Below, in pieces: positions 25,940 through 34,244 of a DNA stretch of 64,000 nucleotides. The translations under genes and the position numbers were made by a program. The notes under the pieces are model-generated. The model was not told where the DNA came from, made no database searches, and saw nothing but the letters and a program-made list of their open reading frames with translations. The first letter of the stretch is position 1, and every line of letters begins with the position of its first letter. The DNA is from Variovorax sp. SG517 (GTDB lineage: Bacteria; Pseudomonadota; Gammaproteobacteria; Burkholderiales; Burkholderiaceae_C): NCBI RefSeq assembly GCF_013376045.1, contig NZ_JABMJG010000010.1:62001-126000 (forward strand), in the 5' to 3' direction.

Positions 25940-26689
25940 ATGAGCACCGCCAGCAAGCCCTTCGACTTCAGCCAGTTCGTTCCCGGATTCGACTTCCTGA
26001 AGAACCTCGCCGGCGGCGCGGCGTCGGGGAGCGGTTCGATCCCGGGCATCGCGAGCTGGGTGGCGCCCACGCTGAGCGTGGAGGAGGTCGACAAGCGCAT
26101 CCAGGAACTCAAGACCGTGCAGTACTGGCTCGAGCAGAACGGACATGCGCTCAAGGCCACCATCCAGGCACTGGAAGTGCAGAAGATGACGCTGTCGACG
26201 CTGCGCGGCATGAACGTGCGCATGGAAGACATCGCCAGTGCATTCACCAGGCAGGCAGCCGCGATGGCCCCCGCGCCGGCACCCGCGGCGGCGGCAGCCC
26301 CGGAGCCCGAACCCGAGCTCGAGGAGATCGAGGAAGAGGACGAGGCCCCTGAAGAAGAAGCGCCGGCGCCCAGCAAGCCGCGCCGCAAGCCGGCCGCGGC
26401 CAAGGCTAAAGCCGGGTCGACCGATGGCGCGGGCGTGGTCGATCCGATGCAGTGGTGGGGCTCGCTCACCGAACAGTTCCAACAGATCGCGAGCACGGCG
26501 CTGCAGGACGCGGCCCAGCTGAAGGTGCCGGCCATGGCCCAGCCGCTGGCCGACGCGGTCGGCTCGGTCATCGGCAGCAAGCCGGCGGCGGCCCGCAAGC
26601 CCGCCCCTGCCGCGAAGAAAGCTGCGGCGCCGGCCGCGAAGAAGAAGGCGTCGACCGCCGCGCGCAAGCGAACCTCCGCGCGACGCTGA
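25940..26689 (+). CDS. phaM: PhaM-like polyhydroxybutyrate granule regulatory protein
   Basis: 249 residues. The N-terminus FSQFVPGFDFLKNLAGGA matches the start I know from PhaM of Cupriavidus. It is followed by a helical region with SVEEVDKRIQELKTVQYWLEQN (residues about 50-75) and QALEVQKMTLSTLRGM. The middle is very acidic (ELEEIEEEDEAPEEEA), and the C-terminus is a Lys/Ala/Pro-rich tail with KPAAAKAKAG and PAAKKAAAP repeats like histone H1. PhaM activates PHB synthase and tethers granules to the nucleoid through its basic tail. The ATG has a GGAGAC site nearby. No pha genes adjoin it. The low-complexity tail makes similarity searches noisy, so the N-terminal motif is the main support. Confidence 0.82.
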   Translation: MSTASKPFDFSQFVPGFDFLKNLAGGAASGSGSIPGIASWVAPTLSVEEVDKRIQELKTVQYWLEQNGHALKATIQALEVQKMTLSTLRGMNVRMEDIASAFTRQAAAMAPAPAPAAAAAPEPEPELEEIEEEDEAPEEEAPAPSKPRRKPAAAKAKAGSTDGAGVVDPMQWWGSLTEQFQQIASTALQDAAQLKVPAMAQPLADAVGSVIGSKPAAARKPAPAAKKAAAPAAKKKASTAARKRTSARR

Positions 26690-26734
26690 CGTCATACACA
26701 CATCCATTTCCTGAAGAACGGGTTGGCACGCATC

Positions 26735-28015
26735 ATGAAGTTGTTTCCCTCCGGCCATGCCACCCATCCGCAATGGCGAATGGCGGCGGGCCTCGTGCTC
26801 GCCCAGCTGCGGGCGCAGATGGCGCTGCCCGACTACGCCTCCGCGCCCACGCTGGGGCTGCTCTACATCACCGACCACTACGCGAACGACGCGCAGGACA
26901 TCCTCGACCACCTGAGCGCCGAACTGCCCGAGGTGACCGACTGGTCGGGCACCGTCGGCATCGGCGTGTCGGCCAACAACGCCGAGTATTTCGACGAACC
27001 CGGCATGACGCTCATGCTCTGCGCGCTGCCGAGCGACCAGTACCGTGTGTTCTCCGGCGTCGCGCCGCTGGGTAATTCGGAAATGAGCGGCTTCGAGGCG
27101 CACACGGCGCTGGTGCACGCCGACCCCGCCACGCCCGACCTCGCCGAGCTGATCGGCGAGATGGCCGGGCGCACCGACACGGGCTACCTGTTCGGCGGAC
27201 TCTCGTCGGGACGCGGCGGCGCGCTGCAGTTCGCCGTCGGCGGGAACGGCAACATCCGCGGGCACGGCGCGGCGGGCGGCGTGTTCTCGGGCGGGCTTTC
27301 GGGTGTGGTCTTCGGCGAGGGCGTGCGGCTGGTGTCGCGCGTCACCCAGGGCTGCCAGCCGCTGCGCTCGGGCGCGGTGCGCGAACGCGAGATTACCGAG
27401 GCCGACGGCAACCTGCTGCTCAAGCTCGACGGCGAACCCGCCCTCGACGTGCTGCTGACCGACCTGCAGGTGTCGCTCGAACGCCCGCAGGAGGCCATCG
27501 ACGCGGTGCGCAACACCCTCGTCGGCCTGGCCGAAGCCGGCAGCGATGGCATCCGCCGCACCGGCGACCTGGGCGCCGACGTGCTCGTGCGCCACATCAT
27601 CGGGCTCGACCCCACGCGGCGCGGCATCGCCATCGCCGACACTGCCGAGGCAGGCATGCGCCTGACCTTCTGCCGCCGAAACGCCCAGGCCGCGCGCGCC
27701 GACCTGATGCGCATCTGCGCCGAGATCCGCGAGGAACTGGAGCCTGAAGAGCAGACGCTGGCTACAGCCCGCGCCGTGGCGGCAGGCGAGGCCGAAGCCG
27801 CGCCGCATCCGGCACGACGCATCGCGGGGGCCGTGTACGTGAGCTGCTCCGGCCGCGGCGGCCCGCACTTCGGCGCGCCGGGGGCGGAACTGCAGATCGT
27901 GCGCCACGCGCTGGGCGATGTGCCGCTGGTGGGTTTCTTCGCCGCGGGCGAGATCGCGCGGCACCATCTGTATGGGTATACCGGGGTGTTGACGGTTTTC
28001 ACGGCGCCGGATTGA
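26735..28015 (+). CDS. FIST domain signal-transduction protein
   Basis: 426 residues from the ATG at 26735 (a TTG lies four codons upstream). It has FIST_N and FIST_C sensory domains: TLGLLYITDHYANDAQDILDHLSAEL, WSGTVGIGVSAN, TGYLFGGLSSGRG and FSGGLSGVVFGEGVRLVSRVTQGCQPL in the first half. The second half has AVYVSCSGRGGPHFGAPGAELQIV and PLVGFFAAGEIARHHLYGYTGVLTVFTA, the typical F-x-G-E-I-x end of FIST_C. These domains are thought to sense small ligands such as amino acids. No histidine kinase, GGDEF or methyl-accepting partner is fused or adjacent, so an output is not visible. It follows phaM by 45 bases and may be co-transcribed. Confidence 0.87.
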   Translation: MKLFPSGHATHPQWRMAAGLVLAQLRAQMALPDYASAPTLGLLYITDHYANDAQDILDHLSAELPEVTDWSGTVGIGVSANNAEYFDEPGMTLMLCALPSDQYRVFSGVAPLGNSEMSGFEAHTALVHADPATPDLAELIGEMAGRTDTGYLFGGLSSGRGGALQFAVGGNGNIRGHGAAGGVFSGGLSGVVFGEGVRLVSRVTQGCQPLRSGAVREREITEADGNLLLKLDGEPALDVLLTDLQVSLERPQEAIDAVRNTLVGLAEAGSDGIRRTGDLGADVLVRHIIGLDPTRRGIAIADTAEAGMRLTFCRRNAQAARADLMRICAEIREELEPEEQTLATARAVAAGEAEAAPHPARRIAGAVYVSCSGRGGPHFGAPGAELQIVRHALGDVPLVGFFAAGEIARHHLYGYTGVLTVFTAPD

Positions 28016-28029
28016 CTCGGGGCTGACGT

Positions 28030-28090
28030 AAAAAAGCGACGGGCGGGTTTCCGGTGAAAGCATGCGTCACTAGAATCCGCCCGCTTTCTT
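28030..28090. terminator. Long inverted repeat after the FIST gene
   Basis: GGGCGG at 28041-28046, preceded by AAAAAGCG, can pair with CCGCCC at 28077-28082, followed by GCTTTCTT. This gives an imperfect stem around a loop of about 30 bases. It lies 15-75 bases after the FIST stop and could end that transcript, though the loop is long and the T-run short. Confidence 0.3.
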
Positions 28091-28218
28091 GAATCTCTGC
28101 TGCTGCAAGAAAGAGCCAACCGCGCATCGTCAGCGAGCGCGGGTGATCTCTTTCGCCTCTCCACGCAAAGTGCGACGAGGCAGGAAGCCGACACGGTTTC
28201 CGCAATGGAACAGCAGCC

Positions 28219-29625
28219 ATGAGCGACCTTCGTTTCTCGAGACTCCAGCGTGCCTTCTCGCGCGCCGGCATCGCCGTCGACTACCGCGACGGCATCTACC
28301 ACCTGCACCACGAGGCCTCGCAGGCCACGGTGCTCCTGCCGCCCAGCCTTCCTCTGGAAGAGAAGGCGGTGAACCAGTTGCTGGCATTCGCCAGCGTGCG
28401 CTCGCCCGACGGCGAGAAGGGCGTGTGCAAGGCCTGCGCGACGCCCGACTTCCACCCGGGCTCCGTCGCGCCCGTCGGCAGCGTCGTCGCGACCGATCCC
28501 GACTTCGTCATTCCCGCGGCGGTGGGCACCGACATCAACTGCGGCATGCGGCTGCTGACCACCGGGCTCACGCTCGACCAGGTGGCTCCGCACAAGACGA
28601 GGCTGGTGGAGCGGCTCACGCGCAGCCTGCTCGACAACGGCCGCGACGTGCCGGTGCACACGACGGCGTTCAAGGCGCTGTTCGACGTGGGCCCGTCGGC
28701 CTTCCTTGAGGCGGTGCGCAACGGCGGGCTGTGGTCTTACTGCGACCGCGACCGGTTGCAGGCCGAGCTCGACGCCTGCATCGGCCTGGCGACATTCGGC
28801 GGCAGCGCGCGGCATGCTCCAGAGGCCTACACCGGCGTCCGCCACGAGGTGTTCCGCGACCCCTGCCTGGGCACGCCGGGAAGCGGCAACCATTTCGTGG
28901 AGCTGCAGGTGGTGGACCATGTGATGGACCGCCATGAGGCCTATCGCGCCGGCCTGAAGTCAGGGGACGTGGTCGTGATGATCCACAGCGGCTCGCGCGA
29001 CATCGGGTTCCATGTGGGCGGCCGCTGGATGGACCGCGCCCGCGACGAATGGCCCAAGGGGCTGCGTCATCCGAAAAGCGGCCTGTATGGCCTGGCGGGC
29101 CCTCTGGCCGACGAATATCTGGAGGCCATGGGAGTTGCGGCGCGCTATGCATGGGCGAACCGGGTCGTGCTGGCCGAGTTGGTGCGCAAGGACTTTGCAG
29201 AGTTGCTCGGCGCGACGTCGTCCAGGCTCGTGGTGGACGTGCCGCACAACGTCGTGCTGCGGGAACACGGTATGAACATCCACCGCAAGGGAGCGACGCC
29301 GGCGAATGCGGGCGACCTGGCGCTGATCCCCGGCTCGATGGGCGACTACTCGTATCTGGCCTCCGGACTCGGACATGAAGACTGGCTCTGGTCATGCAGC
29401 CATGGCGCCGGCCGGCGGATGCGCCGGCAGCAGGTGCGCGCGATGCGGCCCGCGCCCGCCGACCACCAGGCCAGCTGGCAATGCGTGACCTTGCGCGAGG
29501 AGCGCCGGATCGAGGAGGCGCCGCAGGCCTACAAGCCCATCGGCGAGGTGATCGACGCGCAGGAGCGCGCCGGGCTGATCCATTGCGCGGTGCGGCTCCG
29601 GCCCTGGATCACGTTCAAGGCGTGA
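28219..29625 (+). CDS. RtcB family RNA ligase
   Basis: 468 residues, ATG at 28219. All the RtcB catalytic landmarks can be seen: TPDFHPG (75-81), GTDINCGM with D105 and the metal cysteine C108, GTPGSGNHF (218-226), HSGSR (256-260), PHN (342-344), HRKG (355-358), PGSMG (371-375) and SHGAGR, the guanylated-histidine loop with H395. RtcB joins 2',3'-cyclic-phosphate or 3'-phosphate RNA ends to 5'-OH ends using GTP and manganese. The protein is longer than short bacterial forms but within family range. No rtcA, rtcR, archease or release factor gene adjoins it, so neither RNA repair nor a ribosome-rescue role is indicated by context. It converges on the dadA-like gene. Confidence 0.9.
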   Translation: MSDLRFSRLQRAFSRAGIAVDYRDGIYHLHHEASQATVLLPPSLPLEEKAVNQLLAFASVRSPDGEKGVCKACATPDFHPGSVAPVGSVVATDPDFVIPAAVGTDINCGMRLLTTGLTLDQVAPHKTRLVERLTRSLLDNGRDVPVHTTAFKALFDVGPSAFLEAVRNGGLWSYCDRDRLQAELDACIGLATFGGSARHAPEAYTGVRHEVFRDPCLGTPGSGNHFVELQVVDHVMDRHEAYRAGLKSGDVVVMIHSGSRDIGFHVGGRWMDRARDEWPKGLRHPKSGLYGLAGPLADEYLEAMGVAARYAWANRVVLAELVRKDFAELLGATSSRLVVDVPHNVVLREHGMNIHRKGATPANAGDLALIPGSMGDYSYLASGLGHEDWLWSCSHGAGRRMRRQQVRAMRPAPADHQASWQCVTLREERRIEEAPQAYKPIGEVIDAQERAGLIHCAVRLRPWITFKA

Positions 29626-29644
29626 TCCAGGAATTGCCGGCTCG

Positions 29645-30952
29645 TCAGCCCAGCGCGGGCTGCGGAACGCGCGGCTTGGGCGCCGGCATCCCCGTGAACG
29701 CGAAATCGACCTCCGGCTCCAGCCCGCTCACGATCCGCGCGATCGACTTGCCCGAACCGCAGGCGTGCGTCCAGCCCAGGGTGCCGTGGCCGGTGTTGAG
29801 GAACAGGTTCGGCAGCTTTGTCTTGCCGATCAGCGGCACGTTGCTCGGCGTGGCCGGGCGCAGGCCGGTCCAGAACTGGGCCTGGGTGGTGTCGCCGGCG
29901 CCAGGGAAGAGCTCCTCGACGCGGCGCACGATGGCTTCGCAGCGCACGCGGTTCAGGTCGCGGTCGTAGCCATTGAGCTCGGCCGTGCCGGCGATGCGCA
30001 GGCGGTCGCCCGAAGCCGAGGTGTAGCGCGAGAAGACGAGCTTGAATTCATCGTCGGTCAGCGAGACTTGGTGCGCCTTCGAGGCGTCCTTGACGGGCAG
30101 CGTCACCGAGTAGCCCTTCGCAGGGTAGATCGGCAGCCGGATGCCCAGCGGCGCTGCGTACAGCGGGCTCAGCGAACCCATCGCCAGCACGAAGGCGTCG
30201 CCGCGGATGCGCTGGAAGCGGCCTTCGCTGTCGGTGGCCTCGACGTGGTCGATGCTGCCGCCGGCTTCGCGCAGCGCGGTGACGGTGTGGCTCATCAGGA
30301 ACTTCACGCCCGCGGCGGCGGCCAGCCCGACGAGTTCGCGGGCGAAGCGGTTAGCGTCGCCGGACTCGTCCTCGGCCGTATAGGTGGCGCCGGCCAGCTT
30401 CGGGCGGATGTGGGCGAGGGCGGGCTCGATCTTCACGGCCTCGTCGGCCGAGATGACCTGGCGCTCGCAGCCCAGGGCGCGCATCTGCTCGGCGGGCTCG
30501 AGGGCGCCGTCGAACTCCTTCTGCGTCGTGTAGAAGTGGAGGATGCCCTGGGTGCGCTGGTCGTAGCTGAGACCGGTGTCGCGGCGCAACTGTTGCAACA
30601 TCGAGCGGCTGTATGTGCCCAGACGAACGATCTGTTCGATGTTGTGGCGAGTGCGCGCCGGCGTGCATTCGCGCAGGAACTGCAGGCCCCAGAGCCACTG
30701 GCGCATGTCGGCTCGCATGCGGAAGAGCAGCGGGGCGTCTTCCTTGCCCAGCCATTGCAGCACCTTCAGCGGCGCGCTGGGGTTGGCCCAGGGTTCGGCA
30801 TGGCTGACGGAGATCTGCCCGCCGTTGGCGAAGCTGGTTTCGGCGGCCGGGGTGGCCTGCCGGTCGATCACGGTCACTTCGTGGCCGAGTTGCTGGAGGT
30901 AGTAAGCCGAGGTCACGCCGAGCAGGCCGGCGCCGAGAACGATCACGCGCAT
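29645..30952 (-). CDS. dadA: DadA-like FAD-dependent D-amino-acid/glycine dehydrogenase
   Basis: 435 residues from the ATG at 30950-30952. A DAO-family flavoenzyme: VIVLGAGLLGVTSAYYLQQLGHEV (dinucleotide-binding G7-x-G9-x-x-G12), ETSFANGGQISVSHAEPW as in DadA, YPAKGYSVTLPV, and the C-terminal LFLNTGHGTLGWTHACGSGK that closes the FAD site. DadA oxidises D-amino acids to keto acids at the membrane, passing electrons to quinones. What is unusual is the leader: a tandem glycine riboswitch precedes this gene, implying that glycine, not D-alanine, is the signal. Some DAO-family proteins act on glycine, so the real substrate may be glycine or a glycine derivative. No alanine racemase (dadX) or Lrp gene adjoins it. 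Confidence 0.88.
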   Translation of the reverse strand: MRVIVLGAGLLGVTSAYYLQQLGHEVTVIDRQATPAAETSFANGGQISVSHAEPWANPSAPLKVLQWLGKEDAPLLFRMRADMRQWLWGLQFLRECTPARTRHNIEQIVRLGTYSRSMLQQLRRDTGLSYDQRTQGILHFYTTQKEFDGALEPAEQMRALGCERQVISADEAVKIEPALAHIRPKLAGATYTAEDESGDANRFARELVGLAAAAGVKFLMSHTVTALREAGGSIDHVEATDSEGRFQRIRGDAFVLAMGSLSPLYAAPLGIRLPIYPAKGYSVTLPVKDASKAHQVSLTDDEFKLVFSRYTSASGDRLRIAGTAELNGYDRDLNRVRCEAIVRRVEELFPGAGDTTQAQFWTGLRPATPSNVPLIGKTKLPNLFLNTGHGTLGWTHACGSGKSIARIVSGLEPEVDFAFTGMPAPKPRVPQPALG

Positions 30953-30996
30953 TTCAGGTACCTTTGAGGTTGCAGCGCTTGAACGGCGGGCATTGA

Positions 30997-31017
30997 TTGC
31001 TATCGAATGAATAGCAA
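30997..31017 (-). repeat. Short hairpin in the dadA leader
   Basis: TTGCTAT at 30997-31003 and ATAGCAA at 31011-31017 form a perfect seven-base stem with a seven-base loop. It lies between the second glycine aptamer and the dadA start codon. From memory, TTGCTAT/ATAGCAA hairpins are frequent in Comamonadaceae, so this may be a family repeat that landed in the leader rather than part of the switch. Confidence 0.45.
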
Positions 31018-31045
31018 AAGCAACCGGACGACCGCAGTCCAAGTT

Positions 31046-31247
31046 GCCGCTCCCCCTGTCCTCGGTACCTGAGAGATTCACCCGCTGCGCCCGCAGAGGG
31101 TTTGCTCCTTCGGTGCGCCACATGGCGTGGCGGCTCTCCAGACGGCGTTTCAGTTGGTGCAGTACAGGCCCTTGCGAGGCCGACCTGAGCGTTTATGGGA
31201 GTTTGCGCCTTCGGTAGGGCCACCGGGGTGGCCCGCTCTCCTGCAGT
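31046..31247 (-). promoter_or_regulatory. Tandem glycine riboswitch controlling dadA
   Basis: On the minus strand two glycine-type aptamers follow each other. The first (about 31243 to 31145) has GGAGAGC, the conserved core ACCGAAGGCGCAAAC and GCTCAGG. The second (about 31140 to 31046) has TGGAGAGCC, CACCGAAGGAGCAAAC, CTCTCAGGTACCGAGGACAG and GGGGGAGCGGC. GGAGAG, CCGAAGG-GCAAA, CTCAGG and GACAG-GGG are the family hallmarks, and the tandem order is typical. The leader ends about 95 bases before the dadA ATG. The family usually turns on glycine breakdown or transport when glycine is high; here the only downstream gene is dadA. Confidence 0.93.
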
Positions 31248-31253
31248 GGGGCG

Positions 31254-31282
31254 ATTGTAGGCGGAGCCTGCACGGGCGCCAA
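31254..31282 (-). promoter_or_regulatory. Sigma-70-like promoter for the riboswitch-dadA transcript
   Basis: Reading the minus strand, TTGGCG (31282-31277) and TACAAT (31259-31254) are separated by exactly 17 bases. Transcription would begin near 31247, a few bases before the first aptamer stem. Both hexamers are close to consensus and the position fits the riboswitch exactly. Confidence 0.65.
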
Positions 31283-31369
31283 CCTCTGGATTCTCTCCCT
31301 TGGGCCAATGGGATAATCACCTGTTGATTTGCCGCAGGGCGATCGTTCCACATAACTGCAGGGGACTTC

Positions 31370-32440
31370 ATGATCCTGGTTACCGGCGGCGCTGGCTTCA
31401 TTGGCGCCAATTTCGTACTCGACTGGATCGCGAACAGCGACGAGCCCGTCGTCAATCTCGACAAGCTGACCTACGCCGGCAACCTCGAGACCCTCGCGTC
31501 GCTCAAGGGCAACCCGAAGCACATCTTCGTGCAGGGCGACATCGGCGACAGCGCCCTGATCGACCGCCTGCTCGCCGAGCACAAGCCCCGCGCCGTGGTG
31601 AACTTCGCCGCCGAGTCGCATGTGGACCGCTCGATCCACGGCCCCGAAGACTTCGTGCAGACCAACGTGCTCGGCACCTTCCGGCTGCTCGAATCGGTGC
31701 GCGGCTTCTGGAGCGCGCTGCCGGCCGACCAGAAGTCGGCCTTCCGCTTCCTGCACGTGTCGACCGACGAGGTCTACGGTTCGCTCTCCAAGACCGACCC
31801 GGCCTTCACCGAAGAGAACAAGTACGAGCCCAACAGCCCGTATTCGGCCAGCAAGGCCGCCAGCGACCACCTCGTGCGCGCCTGGCACCACACCTACGGC
31901 CTGCCGGTGCTGACCACCAACTGCTCGAACAACTACGGCCCCTTCCACTTCCCCGAGAAGCTGATCCCCCTGATGATCGTCAACGCTCTGGCCGGCAAGA
32001 GCCTGCCCGTGTACGGCGACGGCATGCAGGTGCGCGACTGGCTCTACGTGAAGGACCACTGCAGCGCCATCCGCCGTGTGCTCGAAGCCGGCAAGCTCGG
32101 CGAGACCTACAACGTGGGCGGCTGGAACGAGAAGCCCAACATCGAGATCGTCAACACCGTGTGCGCCCTGCTCGATGAGCTGCGCCCCCGCGCCGACGGC
32201 AAGCCGTACAAGGAACAGATCACCTACGTCACCGACCGTCCCGGCCACGACCGCCGCTATGCCATCGACGCGCGCAAGCTCGAGCGCGAACTCGGCTGGA
32301 AGCCCGCCGAAACCTTCGACACCGGCATCCGCAAGACCGTCGAGTGGTACCTCGCGAACAGCGAGTGGGTGCGCAACGTGCAAAGCGGCGCGTACCGCGA
32401 GTGGGTCGAGAAGCAGTACGACGCGAAGGCTGCGGCATGA
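31370..32440 (+). CDS. rfbB: dTDP-glucose 4,6-dehydratase
   Basis: 356 residues. Extended SDR: TGGAGFIG (residues 5-12), STDEVYG with T132, D133 and E134, and NSPYSASKAASDHL with Y158 and K162. These are the catalytic triad and the Asp-Glu pair that drive dehydration in RmlB. CSNNYGPFHFPEKLIP marks the sugar-binding part. It converts dTDP-glucose into the 4-keto-6-deoxy intermediate of dTDP-L-rhamnose. First gene of rmlBDAC; a GATAAT at 31312-31317 may be its -10 element but I see no good -35. Its stop overlaps the rmlD start (ATGA). Confidence 0.97.
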   Translation: MILVTGGAGFIGANFVLDWIANSDEPVVNLDKLTYAGNLETLASLKGNPKHIFVQGDIGDSALIDRLLAEHKPRAVVNFAAESHVDRSIHGPEDFVQTNVLGTFRLLESVRGFWSALPADQKSAFRFLHVSTDEVYGSLSKTDPAFTEENKYEPNSPYSASKAASDHLVRAWHHTYGLPVLTTNCSNNYGPFHFPEKLIPLMIVNALAGKSLPVYGDGMQVRDWLYVKDHCSAIRRVLEAGKLGETYNVGGWNEKPNIEIVNTVCALLDELRPRADGKPYKEQITYVTDRPGHDRRYAIDARKLERELGWKPAETFDTGIRKTVEWYLANSEWVRNVQSGAYREWVEKQYDAKAAA

Positions 32441-33327
32441 AGCTGCTGCTGCTGGGCAAGGGCGGACAGGTCGGCTGGGAACTGCAGCGCAGCCTGGCGC
32501 CGCTGGGTGAACTGGTCGCGCTCGATTTCGACAGCACCGATTTCCACGCGGACTTCAGCCGGCCCGAAGAGCTCGCCGACACGGTGCTCAAGGTGCGCCC
32601 CGACGTGATCGTCAATGCAGCGGCGCACACCGCCGTCGACAAGGCCGAGAGCGAACCCGAGTTCGCGCGCAAGCTCAACGCCACGTCGCCCGGCGTCGTG
32701 GCCGAAGCGGCCCAGAAGATCGGCGCGCTGATGGTGCATTACTCGACCGACTACGTCTTCGACGGCAGCGGCACCACGCCGTGGAAGGAAGACGACGCGA
32801 CCGGCCCGCTCAGCGTCTACGGCAGCACCAAGCTCGAAGGCGAGCAACTGGTGGCCCGGCACTGCGCCAGGCACCTGATCTTCCGCACCAGCTGGGTGTA
32901 CGCCGCGCGCGGAGGCAACTTCGCCAAGACCATGCTGCGGCTGGCCAGGGAGCGCGACAAGCTGACCGTCATCGACGACCAGTTCGGTGCCCCCACCGGC
33001 GCGGAGCTGCTGGCCGACGTGACGGCGCACGCCATCCGCGCGACGCTGCAGGATCCCTCCAAGGTCGGCCTCTATCACGCGATCGCCGGTGGCGAGACGA
33101 CGTGGTACGGCTACGCGCGCTTCGTGCTCGAAATGGCGCAGCAGGCCGGCGTCGAACTCAAGGCCGGGCCCGGCGCCGTCGAGGCCGTGCCGACCAGCGC
33201 GTTCCCGACGCCCGCGAAGCGCCCGCACAACTCGCGCCTCGACACCAGCAAGCTGCAGACCGCGTTTGGACTGCGCCTGCCGCCTTGGCAGGAAGGCGTC
33301 GCGCGCATGCTGCGCGAAATCCTTTGA
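32437..33327 (+). CDS. rfbD: dTDP-4-dehydrorhamnose reductase
   Basis: 296 residues from the ATG at 32437, which overlaps the rmlB stop by four bases. It has GKGGQVGWEL (7-16) as the nucleotide-binding loop, NAAAHTAVDKAE, the hallmark of RmlD, STDYVFDG, and the catalytic YGSTK (Y128, K132). It reduces dTDP-4-keto-L-rhamnose with NADPH, the last step to dTDP-L-rhamnose. Length and motifs are normal. Confidence 0.97.
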   Translation: MKLLLLGKGGQVGWELQRSLAPLGELVALDFDSTDFHADFSRPEELADTVLKVRPDVIVNAAAHTAVDKAESEPEFARKLNATSPGVVAEAAQKIGALMVHYSTDYVFDGSGTTPWKEDDATGPLSVYGSTKLEGEQLVARHCARHLIFRTSWVYAARGGNFAKTMLRLARERDKLTVIDDQFGAPTGAELLADVTAHAIRATLQDPSKVGLYHAIAGGETTWYGYARFVLEMAQQAGVELKAGPGAVEAVPTSAFPTPAKRPHNSRLDTSKLQTAFGLRLPPWQEGVARMLREIL

Positions 33328-33347
33328 ATCCCACGAGAAGAGAAAGC

Positions 33348-34244
33348 ATGACCAAGACGACGCAACGCAAGGGCATCATCCTGGCCGGCGGTTCGGGCAC
33401 GCGCCTGCATCCCGCGACCCTGGCGATCAGCAAACAGCTGCTGCCGGTGTATGACAAGCCGATGATCTACTACCCGCTCAGCACGCTCATGCTGGGTGGC
33501 ATGCGCGACATCCTGATCATCAGTACCCCGCAGGACACGCCGCGCTTCCAGCAGCTGCTGGGGGACGGCAGCCAGTGGGGCATCAATCTGCAGTACGCGG
33601 TGCAGCCGAGCCCGGACGGGCTCGCGCAAGCCTTCATCATCGGCGACAAGTTCGTCGGCAATTCGCCGAGCGCGCTGGTGCTGGGCGACAACATCTATTA
33701 CGGGCACGACTTCGTGCACCTGCTGGCCGATGCGGATGCGAAGACTTCGGGTGCCACCGTGTTCGCCTATCACGTCCAGGATCCGGAGCGCTACGGCGTC
33801 GTTGCGTTCGACGGCAATGGCAAGGCGAGCAGCATCGAGGAGAAGCCGCTGAAGCCCAAGAGCAGCTATGCGGTGACCGGCCTCTACTTCTATGACAACC
33901 AGGTGGTGGATATTGCCAAGGCGGTGAAGCCGAGCGCGCGCGGCGAGCTTGAGATCACCGCCGTCAATCAGGCGTACCTGGACCGCGATCAGCTCAATGT
34001 GCAGATCATGCAGCGCGGCTATGCCTGGCTCGATACCGGGACGCACGACAGCTTGCTGGAAGCGGGGCAGTTCATTGCTACGCTGGAGCATCGGCAGGGG
34101 TTGAAGATTGCGTGTCCGGAAGAGATTGCGTGGCGCAATGGGTTCATCACGGGCGAGCAGCTCGAGAGGCTTGCGGCGCCGCTGGCCAAGAGTGGGTACG
34201 GCAAGTACCTGAAGCATCTACTCGGTGAGGAGGTTCGTTCGTGA
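33348..34244 (+). CDS. rfbA: Glucose-1-phosphate thymidylyltransferase
   Basis: 298 residues from the ATG at 33348, with AGAAAG just upstream. GIILAGGSGTRLHPAT (residues 9-24) is the nucleotidyl-transfer loop, followed by SKQLLPVYDKPMIYYPLS and LVLGDNIYYG, the metal-binding D-N pair of RmlA. EEKPLKPKS is the sugar-binding segment. It activates glucose-1-phosphate with dTTP and is usually feedback-inhibited by dTDP-rhamnose. Its stop overlaps the GTG start of rmlC (GTGA). Confidence 0.97.
   Translation: MTKTTQRKGIILAGGSGTRLHPATLAISKQLLPVYDKPMIYYPLSTLMLGGMRDILIISTPQDTPRFQQLLGDGSQWGINLQYAVQPSPDGLAQAFIIGDKFVGNSPSALVLGDNIYYGHDFVHLLADADAKTSGATVFAYHVQDPERYGVVAFDGNGKASSIEEKPLKPKSSYAVTGLYFYDNQVVDIAKAVKPSARGELEITAVNQAYLDRDQLNVQIMQRGYAWLDTGTHDSLLEAGQFIATLEHRQGLKIACPEEIAWRNGFITGEQLERLAAPLAKSGYGKYLKHLLGEEVRS

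Noticed and set aside
31312..31317. GATAAT as a promoter for rmlB
   Set aside because: No acceptable -35 hexamer at 16-18 bases; kept only as a remark under rmlB.
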